Shown: in pieces, positions 5,544 to 11,624 of the stretch
Numbering within the stretch: the first letter of the stretch is position 1
Layout: each line of letters starts with the position of its first letter
The notes under the pieces: model-generated
Databases searched by the model: none
Seen by the model: only the letters and a program-made list of their open reading frames with translations
What the model was told of the DNA's origin: nothing
Program-made: the position numbers and the translations under genes
IMG/VR virus record: IMGVR_UViG_3300037296_000164
Location: 1 to 25,612 of that record
Length of the DNA stretch: 25,612 nucleotides
Origin: a virus
Reading direction: 5' to 3' (one strand)

Positions 5544-5748
5544 TTTAAATTCAACTAAGGGTAGCTAAAGCAATCTTAGTACCAATCAATCATCAATCGT
5601 TCAGGCAACTGGTATCAGCTAGTTGGTGAGGTGATGGCTCATAAAATGCGTGTCTGAGTTCAGGCGCACCAAGGCTATGACGCTGGGGTAACGTTAAAGT
5701 GGCGTTACCGCCTAAACACCCTATTTAACTTACTACGGAAGAATGATT
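5544..5748 (+). other. Intergenic region with hairpins, possible leader RNA
   Basis: This is a 205-base gap inside an otherwise packed operon. GGTAACG (5687-5693) pairs with CGTTACC (5703-5709), and TTGGTG (5623-5628) can pair with CACCAA (5667-5672). There is no T-run and no convincing promoter. A CTTACTACGGA ribosome motif (5729-5739) closes the region. It could be a structured leader, a small RNA or a remnant. No frame longer than a few codons with a ribosome site is visible. Confidence 0.4.
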
Positions 5749-6348
5749 ATGAAGCATTTTTTAAATTGTCACGTAAAGGGTGTTCACTCTCTATCTGTGG
5801 GCACTACTGAGGAAGGTAAATTAATACGGATGTTTGTGGCTGAAACACATCATACGCTTTGGCAAAACTCTATGACTAATTTCAGAAAGGGCGTGCAGTC
5901 ATTGGCTTTTCATAATCACAAATCAGATATTACTATTATTCCGTTAACTGGAATTGTAAGTAATATTTCGTTTCAGCCTAAAAATAATCATGAAGATAGC
6001 TTTGTATTCTCTGAGTTTATTTATCATTCAGCTATTGTCGATAGTGATGCAGGATATTTCAGTAAGACTGGCAGCGCATTTGTGATTGGCGTTCAGCGAC
6101 AAAGACTGGTGCAGCCTTTATTTTTAAAGGCTAATATTTTACATACAGTGCATGTGCCAAAAAACACTACTGCAAGCTGGCTGGTTATAGAGAGTGATGA
6201 TGCAGAAAGTGATGCTAATCACTTATCTTACTCGGTTTCTGATCTGTCTAGGTGGTCTTTAGATGGATTATATCAATTACCTACGGATCAGCAAGTAAAA
6301 GATTTGAAGAGTAAATATCTATTAGGAGCTAATCATGGCAAAAGCTAA
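5749..6348 (+). CDS. Hypothetical phage protein, possibly cupin-like
   Basis: The ATG at 5749 is preferred over 5743 because it is better spaced from the ACGGAAG ribosome site, giving 199 residues. The protein begins MKHFLNCHVKGVHSLSVGTT and shows many short strands: a GKLIRMFVAETHHTLW segment, a hydrophobic core (DITIIPLTGIVSNISF) and a late HTVHVPKNTTASWLVIES. These suggest a beta-rich, cupin-like or jelly-roll fold. Similar 'KGvHS..G' hypotheticals are known to me from other phages, with no established function. Codon use is somewhat more AT-rich than in the flanking genes, which may indicate separate acquisition. Confidence 0.8.
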   Translation: MKHFLNCHVKGVHSLSVGTTEEGKLIRMFVAETHHTLWQNSMTNFRKGVQSLAFHNHKSDITIIPLTGIVSNISFQPKNNHEDSFVFSEFIYHSAIVDSDAGYFSKTGSAFVIGVQRQRLVQPLFLKANILHTVHVPKNTTASWLVIESDDAESDANHLSYSVSDLSRWSLDGLYQLPTDQQVKDLKSKYLLGANHGKS

Positions 6349-6463
6349 GAATCGCGCCAGCCGCAAGAAGGCGCAAGTGAAAAAGGTGCCAATCATGGGG
6401 CTAGCAAAGCCTTTCGACTATGAATATTTATGGGATGAACTTACTAAAGGTGAAACAGCATGA
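6335..6463 (+). CDS. Small 42-residue basic protein
   Basis: This short frame overlaps the previous gene by 14 bases and the next by 4 (ATGA). TTAGGAGC lies 4-11 bases before the ATG. The N-terminal half is very basic (AKAKNRASRKKAQVKK) and the rest is acidic/aromatic (KPFDYEYLWDELTKGE). The coupling and clear ribosome site make translation likely. The basic head suggests RNA or DNA contact; nothing more can be said. Confidence 0.68.
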   Translation: MAKAKNRASRKKAQVKKVPIMGLAKPFDYEYLWDELTKGETA

Positions 6464-6888
6464 CAATTTTTCATATGAAGCAATCTATAGCAGGCTGCCT
6501 ACGCAACAACCCAGTTGGCACTATCGATTTTTCGGAAGACAGTGAAGGCAAGCCGCTATCTGACGCTGAAGCAAGAATTACATTAAATAAGCTGCTGTCT
6601 AAAGGTCACACCGTTATGCCAGTTGGCGACGACTGCGAAGGGTTTGATGTTTTTGGTGGCGGTTGTCCGGGTCATGAGCCGCTGACAGGAAGCGATTTGA
6701 CTCATGCAATGCTTAAACGTGGTGACAAAGCAATTATGTGTGGCGTAGGGGTTGGAAAATCTTTCTTTGTTGTTGTCACTGGTATTGAATTCGGAAAGTT
6801 TTTGACATCTACAGGTGCTTACTGGTTGAATCCAGTACCTATTAACAACCAAGGTGAACTATTAACAGCTAAGGAAGTCGGATTATGA
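6460..6888 (+). CDS. Hypothetical phage protein
   Basis: This is a 142-residue protein beginning MTIFHMKQSIAGCLRNNPVG, coupled at both ends by ATGA overlaps. The segment LSDAEARITLNKLLSKGHTV resembles the C-terminus of the 68-residue product at 2214. The second half contains a Gly/Cys-rich stretch (DVFGGGCPGHEPLTGSDLTH), then strand segments (KAIMCGVGVGKSFFVVVTGI). The GVGVGKS segment looks superficially like a P-loop, but it is not preceded by a nucleotide-binding strand pattern I trust. The function is unknown. Confidence 0.78.
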   Translation: MTIFHMKQSIAGCLRNNPVGTIDFSEDSEGKPLSDAEARITLNKLLSKGHTVMPVGDDCEGFDVFGGGCPGHEPLTGSDLTHAMLKRGDKAIMCGVGVGKSFFVVVTGIEFGKFLTSTGAYWLNPVPINNQGELLTAKEVGL

Positions 6889-7646
6889 ACACGCCAGCAA
6901 TGATTATAGATTTTGAAGCGACTGACGTTAGCAAGGAAGCTGAAGCGACACAGCTTGGGTGGCGTAACGTTCGGTTTGATAAACAAGGTTCCTTATGTGC
7001 AGACTTAGACCATCTGCCAAGTGCGCCTCGCAGTCTATCTATCCTTTGTACGCCTGATCGTACTATAAGCTATGGCGCTATGGCTGTAAGCCATATAACG
7101 ATGGATAACTTAAAAGGCACTTATAACCATAAAGACCTTATACCAACGCTACTACCAGTCGGTAAAGCCTACATCATCGGTCACAATGCAGACTACGACA
7201 TTCAAGTCGCTGCTAACGCTGGCGTCGATGTTAGCCAGTACAAAGCGATTTGCACACAAGCGCTGGCACGCGCAATGCTGCCGGACTTGGATAGTCACTC
7301 ACTAGGCGCACTCACCTACGCGATCAATCCTGAGCTGGCACGTCAGTATTGCCGCAATGCTCATGATGCGGGGTGGGATGTTACTTTCACACTTTGGCTG
7401 CTAGAGGAGATATGCGAGATTGGGTTTTTTACCAGCATGGAACAGCTGTATCTTGCCAGCGAAGAGGCGCGGATTCCTAAGATTATGCCGATTGGTAACG
7501 ATCATAAGGGAAAGTTGATTGCTGATATGGCGAAAGACACTAATGGTCGTGGCTTTCTACGCTGGGTGGTTAAGACTATCAAGGATAGACCTTACTTGGT
7601 GCAGGCTTGTGAGAAGGCGTTGGAGGTGAAAGGTGGGTGGTACTAA
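6885..7646 (+). CDS. DEDDh 3'-5' exonuclease (ExoX-like)
   Basis: This is a 253-residue exonuclease of the DnaQ/RNase T fold. ExoI is IIDFEATD (Asp9, Glu11). ExoII is IGHNADYD (Asp105). ExoIII is AHDAGWD (His160, Asp165), giving all four metal ligands and the catalytic His of the DEDDh group. The C-terminal extension (residues about 185-253) includes the EEARIPKIMPIGNDHKGK segment seen in exodeoxyribonuclease X-like phage proteins. It would degrade DNA from 3' ends, releasing nucleotide monophosphates. In this operon it probably works with the Sak4-like ATPase in recombination or processing of phage DNA. It overlaps both neighbours in frame order. Confidence 0.9.
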   Translation: MNTPAMIIDFEATDVSKEAEATQLGWRNVRFDKQGSLCADLDHLPSAPRSLSILCTPDRTISYGAMAVSHITMDNLKGTYNHKDLIPTLLPVGKAYIIGHNADYDIQVAANAGVDVSQYKAICTQALARAMLPDLDSHSLGALTYAINPELARQYCRNAHDAGWDVTFTLWLLEEICEIGFFTSMEQLYLASEEARIPKIMPIGNDHKGKLIADMAKDTNGRGFLRWVVKTIKDRPYLVQACEKALEVKGGWY

Positions 7647-8397
7647 TACCGTTATAGGGCAGCTACCCGAATTTATAGACGCCAGCAAGCTTGATTGCGA
7701 ATATTCGTGTACCGCACTAGATAAGATGCTAAAGATTAATGGCTCACGAGTAACTAGTTTTATAAATAAAAGAGCTAACAATAATGAGCCGATAGATCAC
7801 AAACAGTTGCCACACTATTCACAACGTGGCTTTAAGAGGGTTTATAGGTTGAGAGACGTATTGGCAGCTGCCTTAAATAGTGGTGGTAATTTGCAACCAA
7901 CCGATGAAAAGCAAAAAGATGATTTTGTGAAAAATCTGAGCTGGCAAGAAAGAAATTTAGCAAAAGAGGTTGCTAATCTAGAGGCTAAAAAGAAGGGATT
8001 ACTGAAAGAGATTGATTTTCTTTCTGGCAACCTTTCGGATATCAGCCCTGTATTGAGTCAAACAAATTTTTCACTGGTTCCTATTAATGAGATTGTCAGG
8101 AAGTCCAGTAGCTACGGCAATGTATGTGGCGTTTATTTTCTAATTAAGAACAGTGAAATTGTTTATATAGGCCAAAGTATAAATATAGCGGCACGTATTA
8201 CATCACATAAAGATAAGGACTTTGACAGCGTTAGCTATGTTACTTGCAAGCGATCAGAGCTGGATATATTAGAGTCTCTATACATTATAGCTTATAACCC
8301 TGTCCTGAATGGCGAGGTTAAGGCTGGCGGAGGCGTTACCACAAGAGCTTGCACGCCTATATCATTAGATAATATTGTGAGAATGTTCTCAGGTTAA
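7633..8397 (+). CDS. GIY-YIG nuclease-domain protein with coiled coil
   Basis: This is a 254-residue protein from GTG 7633, chosen because GGAGG (7622-7626) lies 6 bases upstream; it overlaps the exonuclease gene by 14. The N-terminal 1-85 is a possible DNA-binding region (RVTSFINKRANNN, RGFKRVYRLRDVLAAAL). Residues about 100-135 form a coiled coil. Residues 163-230 form a GIY-YIG domain: GVY (166-168), YIG (178-180), Arg188 and Glu214 in LDILESLYI, with YNPVLN after it. All core catalytic positions are present. Such proteins may be phage DNA nucleases or homing-like endonucleases. Fixed membership in the operon argues against a free-standing homing gene. Target and role are unknown. Confidence 0.84.
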   Translation: MGGTNTVIGQLPEFIDASKLDCEYSCTALDKMLKINGSRVTSFINKRANNNEPIDHKQLPHYSQRGFKRVYRLRDVLAAALNSGGNLQPTDEKQKDDFVKNLSWQERNLAKEVANLEAKKKGLLKEIDFLSGNLSDISPVLSQTNFSLVPINEIVRKSSSYGNVCGVYFLIKNSEIVYIGQSINIAARITSHKDKDFDSVSYVTCKRSELDILESLYIIAYNPVLNGEVKAGGGVTTRACTPISLDNIVRMFSG

Positions 8398-8407
8398 GGA
8401 GCTTAAA

Positions 8408-8683
8408 ATGGCTAAGAAGCTATGGAAGAACGTCACTGAAGACGAAAAAATGAAGATGAAGCAGTTTGTTATTAACAATCCACCAAACACGCCACTGACG
8501 CCTGAGTATGCAGCGAGTTATCTTGGTGTATCTACATCCACGCTGCAAAGTATGCGATGTCAAGATTCTAACGGCATACCATTTTTTAAACCGCGCCATA
8601 AGTGTATCGTTTACTACAAACGCGACTTGGACGAACACTTAGCGGGCGAGCAAGCCTACCACTGTACCGCGCAATACGCATAA
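8408..8683 (+). CDS. Excisionase-like (AlpA/HTH_17) DNA-binding protein
   Basis: This is a 91-residue protein with a MerR-type winged HTH: LTPEYAASYLGVSTSTLQSM (residues about 30-49), then a wing and recognition end in IPFFKPRHKCIVYYKRDLDE. This is the standard 'HTH_17/excisionase' pattern, in which a tyrosine-recombinase directionality factor bends att DNA. AAGGAGC lies 6-12 bases before the ATG. It is the last gene before the attachment region and the integrase, exactly where xis is expected, and shares the repressor-controlled operon so that it would be made on induction. It could also be an AlpA-like regulator. The excisionase role is inferred from fold and place. Confidence 0.75.
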   Translation: MAKKLWKNVTEDEKMKMKQFVINNPPNTPLTPEYAASYLGVSTSTLQSMRCQDSNGIPFFKPRHKCIVYYKRDLDEHLAGEQAYHCTAQYA

Positions 8684-8727
8684 CAGCGTATTGCGAATTT
8701 TTCTAAGAATGCCGTTACCGTTTTCCT

Positions 8728-8748
8728 GCCTTGGATCGCGTCCAAGGC
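8728..8748 (+). terminator. Hairpin ending the early plus-strand operon
   Basis: GCCTTGGA and TCCAAGGC form a perfect 8-bp stem with a 5-base loop, 45 bases after the last gene of the operon. The following sequence is not T-rich, so it is at best an imperfect terminator or a 3' end stabiliser. It may also be part of the attP arm. Confidence 0.4.
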
Positions 8749-8789
8749 GGAGTATGGCGTGCCTTCAAAACTACGTACATACCAGCAAG

Positions 8790-8806
8790 TATACTACTGG
8801 TATACT
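8790..8806. repeat. 17-bp direct repeat, left copy (putative integrase arm site)
   Basis: TATACTACTGGTATACT matches 15 of 17 bases of TATACTTTTGGTATACT at 9084-9100. The pair flanks the tRNA-derived core on both sides, as expected of integrase arm-type sites. Each unit itself holds TATACT twice and an extended -10 (TGGTATACT), so a promoter role is the alternative. Confidence 0.5.
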
Positions 8807-8860
8807 CTCAAAATGTCGTTACAAGTTTATATCTAAAATCATCTGTTGCCATTATTGATA

Positions 8861-8873
8861 TAAGTCATTGATA
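8861..8873 (-). promoter_or_regulatory. Consensus IHF-binding site in attP
   Basis: The minus strand reads TATCAATGACTTA, a full match to the IHF consensus WATCAANNNNTTR. It is set in a very AT-rich tract (8850-8890), 71 bases left of the tRNA-derived core. IHF bending between arm and core sites is usual in tyrosine-recombinase attP regions. Confidence 0.55.
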
Positions 8874-8943
8874 ATTATAATTATATGTAGTCATCTGTAC
8901 GCACCCGTTACCATTAAGTCGCACTTGTTTTAACCGAATATAA

Positions 8944-8990
8944 GACTCATAATCCTTTGGTCGTAGGTTCAAGTCCTACTGGGCCCACCA
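8944..8990 (+). tRNA. tRNA-Met (CAT) 3' fragment, not a complete gene
   Basis: This is the 3' part of an elongator tRNA-Met type gene: anticodon loop CTCATAA (CAT at 8948-8950), T-arm GTAGG-TTCAAGT-CCTAC (8963-8979), acceptor strand TGGGCCC (8980-8986), discriminator A and encoded CCA (8988-8990). The 5' acceptor strand and D-arm are missing, and the sequence before the loop no longer pairs with the anticodon stem. It is therefore a phage-borne fragment that can restore a host tRNA after integration. Confidence 0.85.
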
Positions 8991-8996
8991 AATTCA

Positions 8997-9030
8997 AACC
9001 CTTGTAAGCCACGTCTTATAAGGGTTTTTT
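8997..9030 (+). terminator. Terminator after the tRNA fragment
   Basis: AACCCTTGTAAG and CTTATAAGGGTT form a 12-bp stem (one G-T pair) with a 6-base loop and a T-run. This is a typical tRNA-gene terminator, probably captured with the att core. It also shields the integrase from read-through of the early operon. Confidence 0.88.
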
Positions 9031-9083
9031 GTTGTCTGTAGGTTTTAGGCTGGCTTGTCTATCAGTATCAAACCGTCTAAAAA

Positions 9084-9100
9084 TATACTTTTGGTATACT
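9084..9100. repeat. 17-bp direct repeat, right copy (putative arm site or int promoter)
   Basis: TATACTTTTGGTATACT is the partner of the 8790-8806 repeat. It ends in an extended -10 form (TGGTATACT at 9092-9100) 64 bases before the integrase ATG. It could therefore be the int promoter, with integrase binding giving autoregulation. I see no good -35. Confidence 0.5.
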
Positions 9101-9163
9101 TCTCATTTTTCCCGTTATCCTCTACTATACCTAGACAGATTCACACTACGGATAGCAACGATC

Positions 9164-10420
9164 ATGGCAAAAACTAAATTCACCAAACGGTTTATTGACA
9201 GCTTAGAGTACACAGAAAAAGCGGTCATCCATCAAGACGAAGTGGTCAACGGCTTTGCTGTCTGTACCAAGAGCGCCAGCAAAAACTATCTGATCAACAA
9301 ACGTATCGCTGGCAAGTTGCACCGCCGCGTCATTGGTGATTGCTCGATCATTACTCTGCAAGACGCACGTGAACGCGCTATGTCTGTCATATCTGATTTG
9401 ATGCAAGGCAAGGACCCGTTTAATGATGACATGAAAGACGTGGTAGTTCCGACACTTGGTGAAGCGTACGAATATTATATTACTCATAAGCCTGGACTTA
9501 AACCATCGACCATCGCCACCTACAATCGGCAGATATTAGATAAGCTGTCCGAATGGCAAAATCGGTCGATGAATGAGATCATGCAAAGCAATGTCACCGA
9601 AAAACACTTAGAGCTTACTAAGCTAAGCCCATCACAAGCCAATGCCACCTTTAGGGCCTTAAATGCAGTATGGAATTTTTCGCGCCTGAGTTTTTTAGAT
9701 AAGTCTGAATCCCCTATCATCAAGCCAAGTCCTATTGAGATACTGACGGCTAAGAAACTTTGGAACACGGTTAAGCCTCGTACCACATATCTAAGTGAGG
9801 ACACGATGGGCAACTATGTGCGTGTGCTGCTAGATTTTAGGAGTGAGGATTTTCACACCATGCAGCCGCACAGTAATAATGCACGCGATATCATGCTGTT
9901 ATTTTTATGCACTGGCATACGTGCCAGCGAAGGTTATACACTCAGATGGGATTTTATAGATTTAAAACACGGCACGATGACTATTCACGAGACTAAGAAT
10001 GGCGATACTTTGCATGTGCCATTGGGTAAAGTCATGTGCGCTATGCTCGCCCATCGGTATCATTACCGACAAGATGAGCCGTGGTTATTCCCTTCTCGCT
10101 TAAAAGAGTGTGACGGCAATCTAACGGACATATCAAAGCAGTATAAAAACATTGGTGACGCGGCTGGCATTCACATCACACCGCACGATCTGCGTCGGAC
10201 CTTCTCAACCATTGGTGATATTTTGAATCTAAATATATCGGTGATTAAGCGCTTGATGAATCATAGAACATCAAAAGCGTCTGATGATGTGACGCTGCAA
10301 TATATTCAAGTCAGTCAAAAGAGACTGCGCGCTGCTATGAATGATATTGAAGAGTTTGTTTTTAACGAGGCTGGCATGACGCAAGATGAGGTTTTTGAGA
10401 AGCTGTATAAAATTTACTAG
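9164..10420 (+). CDS. int: Tyrosine-recombinase integrase
   Basis: This is a 418-residue integrase starting at ATG 9164 (MAKTKFTKRF). An open frame extends upstream into the terminator, but this start has a CACTACGGA motif at 9143-9151 and begins the typical N-terminal arm-binding domain (residues about 1-85, GFAVCTKSASKNYLINKRIA). A core-binding SAM-like domain follows (about 97-200). The catalytic domain (205-395) has all six residues: Arg253 (TGIRASE), Lys278 (ETKNG), His341 and Arg344 (PHDLRRTF), His367 (LMNHRT) and Tyr380 (LQYIQ). It recombines attP with a host tRNA-Met site by way of a covalent tyrosine intermediate. It lies directly beside the tRNA-derived core. Confidence 0.95.
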   Translation: MAKTKFTKRFIDSLEYTEKAVIHQDEVVNGFAVCTKSASKNYLINKRIAGKLHRRVIGDCSIITLQDARERAMSVISDLMQGKDPFNDDMKDVVVPTLGEAYEYYITHKPGLKPSTIATYNRQILDKLSEWQNRSMNEIMQSNVTEKHLELTKLSPSQANATFRALNAVWNFSRLSFLDKSESPIIKPSPIEILTAKKLWNTVKPRTTYLSEDTMGNYVRVLLDFRSEDFHTMQPHSNNARDIMLLFLCTGIRASEGYTLRWDFIDLKHGTMTIHETKNGDTLHVPLGKVMCAMLAHRYHYRQDEPWLFPSRLKECDGNLTDISKQYKNIGDAAGIHITPHDLRRTFSTIGDILNLNISVIKRLMNHRTSKASDDVTLQYIQVSQKRLRAAMNDIEEFVFNEAGMTQDEVFEKLYKIY

Positions 10421-10506
10421 CAACTGCACATTCTTATGGCTCCCGGCTGATTTATAAGGGCTGTAGTTATTTTATGTCTAGCTTTTGGTGTAGTTTAGAC
10501 CAACTA

Positions 10507-10521
10507 TCCGGAAATTCCGGA
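10507..10521. repeat. Palindrome of TCCGGA units
   Basis: TCCGGAAATTCCGGA contains two self-complementary TCCGGA hexamers separated by AAT. It may be a protein site or a weak hairpin. No T-run follows. Confidence 0.5.
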
Positions 10522-10549
10522 CAGTTCACTTATAAAGCAACTACCATAA

Positions 10550-10582
10550 AAGAAAATAAAAATCACCCCAGTTGAGGTGCTG
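10550..10582 (-). terminator. Possible minus-strand terminator
   Basis: On the minus strand, CACC (rc of 10576-10579) and GGTG (rc of 10564-10567) form a short stem followed by a T-rich ATTTTTATTTTC tract. It could back up the main terminator for the lysis transcript. Confidence 0.35.
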
Positions 10583-10647
10583 ATCTTGGTTTTTGGGGTG
10601 GTATATAAGGACGTTTAGTTACCTTCTCTCTCACTCTTTCTCTCAAA

Positions 10648-10688
10648 TTTTGCGTTCTTTTGCGTTCTTTTGCGTTCATGAACGCAAA
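10648..10688. repeat. Three TTTTGCGTTC tandem repeats plus palindrome
   Basis: Three perfect 10-bp copies lie head to tail (10648-10677). The last copy is continued by its inverted form, giving the perfect palindrome TTTGCGTTCATGAACGCAAA (10669-10688). A 10-bp period places all copies on one helix face, as in iterons or cooperative operator arrays. Confidence 0.85.
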
Positions 10689-10698
10689 TTTTAGACAC

Positions 10699-10736
10699 AA
10701 AAAAAGCCCCACTCTAATTAAAGAATGGGGTTTTTT
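10699..10736. terminator. Bidirectional terminator between int and endolysin
   Basis: An A-run, CCCCA (10707-10711), a loop, TGGGG (10726-10730) and a T-run form a hairpin with T-tracts in both directions. It separates the plus-strand int transcript from the minus-strand lysis transcript, ending 12 bases from the endolysin stop. Confidence 0.85.
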
Positions 10737-10748
10737 AATTTTTTGTAC

Positions 10749-11624
10749 TTATAAATACCGCAAGCATTTTTCTAATGTCTCGCAAAAATCCTCATAGCCA
10801 TTAAAGCCACCGTTAACAGTATTACGAATGATGCGAGCACCATAATTCATTTTATAGTCTTTCGTTTCAACACCTTTTGATGTAAGCGTATTTAAGGTAT
10901 AGCCGTCAGAATAAACATTAATCTTTTCAGCTTTTTCATTGCAGCCATTCAGTTGCCAGAAGGCCATAGCAGCGCGTACTGAATTGTCTAGATCTTCAAT
11001 TAACTTAGGGTTATCACCAAACTTGATATCTGTCATGTTTTGCAAGATAAAGTAATTATCTCTAAATGTGTTCATGATCAGGCCGCCACCTCGATAATCC
11101 CAACCGTCATTTGTGTTTGCTCTATTGCCGTATCGACGACCATATAAGTAGTTAGCTGTAGCAACTTGGCCTTTTGCAAGTAGCGCCTGAGCTTGTGCGA
11201 TAGTTGGTACGCGAGACTTAAATACCGCAACAAGACGGCTTGCTGAATAAGCAAAGCTCTCACGCTTAGCATTAAATCCGCTTGACTCAACAATACAAGT
11301 GGCAATAAACGAGCACATCTGTTTGTGGGTGATAATGCCGTACTGTGGCGCGTATTTTAGAATAATAGGGATAGCATCAGGATTAACATTGGGGTAGATT
11401 TTTTTAAGATTATCCAGCGTTAGATCATACAACCTGCCAGCGGTTGAGCTTGGCGTCTCCACCGTTACTCCTAGTCGCTCAATAATCGTATTGCGGAAGG
11501 CGTCATCAGTCATCGCCTTATTGGTAATATCAACAAGCAGCTGTGATAGCTTGGCAGGCTCTAAGTGCTTGCGTAGCGCCTGAAATATATCATCGTCAGC
11601 GACACTAGATTGCATCTTGTTCAT
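10749..11624 (-). CDS. GH19 chitinase-type endolysin
   Basis: This is a 291-residue lysozyme of glycoside hydrolase family 19. I choose the ATG at 11624 (MNKMQSSVAD) because AGAGGTGGAA precedes it; the frame is open further upstream but that would overlap the membrane-protein gene by 88 bases. Residues about 60-291 carry the fold. The catalytic Glu113 lies in TCIVESSGF (normally AHESGGF) and the second Glu122 in RESFAYS; the family segments YGRRYGNRA and GWDYRGGGLI follow. The His that usually precedes the first Glu is Val here. It cuts peptidoglycan glycan strands at the end of infection. No signal peptide is visible, so it needs a holin. A 60-residue helical N-terminal extension is of unknown role. 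Confidence 0.9.
   Translation of the reverse strand: MNKMQSSVADDDIFQALRKHLEPAKLSQLLVDITNKAMTDDAFRNTIIERLGVTVETPSSTAGRLYDLTLDNLKKIYPNVNPDAIPIILKYAPQYGIITHKQMCSFIATCIVESSGFNAKRESFAYSASRLVAVFKSRVPTIAQAQALLAKGQVATANYLYGRRYGNRANTNDGWDYRGGGLIMNTFRDNYFILQNMTDIKFGDNPKLIEDLDNSVRAAMAFWQLNGCNEKAEKINVYSDGYTLNTLTSKGVETKDYKMNYGARIIRNTVNGGFNGYEDFCETLEKCLRYL

Larger units (their letters stand above)
8944..9030 (+). other. attP core region (tRNA-Met 3' half plus terminator)
   Basis: The tRNA 3' half is followed by its own terminator and then the integrase gene. Integration by crossing in the anticodon loop region would rebuild an intact tRNA at the integrase end of the prophage, the usual arrangement for tRNA-targeting tyrosine integrases. 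The exact core length cannot be fixed without the host sequence. Phage-type genes lie on both sides, so this is best read as attP rather than attL or attR. Confidence 0.72.
10421..10748. other. Non-coding junction between int and the lysis operon
   Basis: This is a 328-base gap between converging operons, with no credible gene. It holds a palindromic TCCGGAAATTCCGGA (10507-10521), a C/G-rich hairpin region (10564-10600), three tandem TTTTGCGTTC copies ending in a 20-bp palindrome (10648-10688), and a bidirectional terminator (10699-10736). Confidence 0.7.

Noticed and set aside
6745-6770. P-loop-like GVGVGKS in the 142-residue protein
   Set aside because: There is no matching Walker B or nucleotide-binding fold pattern, and the protein is too short for a known P-loop family.
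8944-8990. A complete functional tRNA gene
   Set aside because: The 5' acceptor strand and D-arm are absent and the anticodon stem does not pair, so only a fragment is present.
9029-9163. A 45-codon N-terminal extension of the integrase frame
   Set aside because: It begins inside the tRNA terminator T-run, has no ribosome site and encodes no integrase-like sequence. The ATG at 9164 has a ribosome motif and a normal integrase N-terminus.
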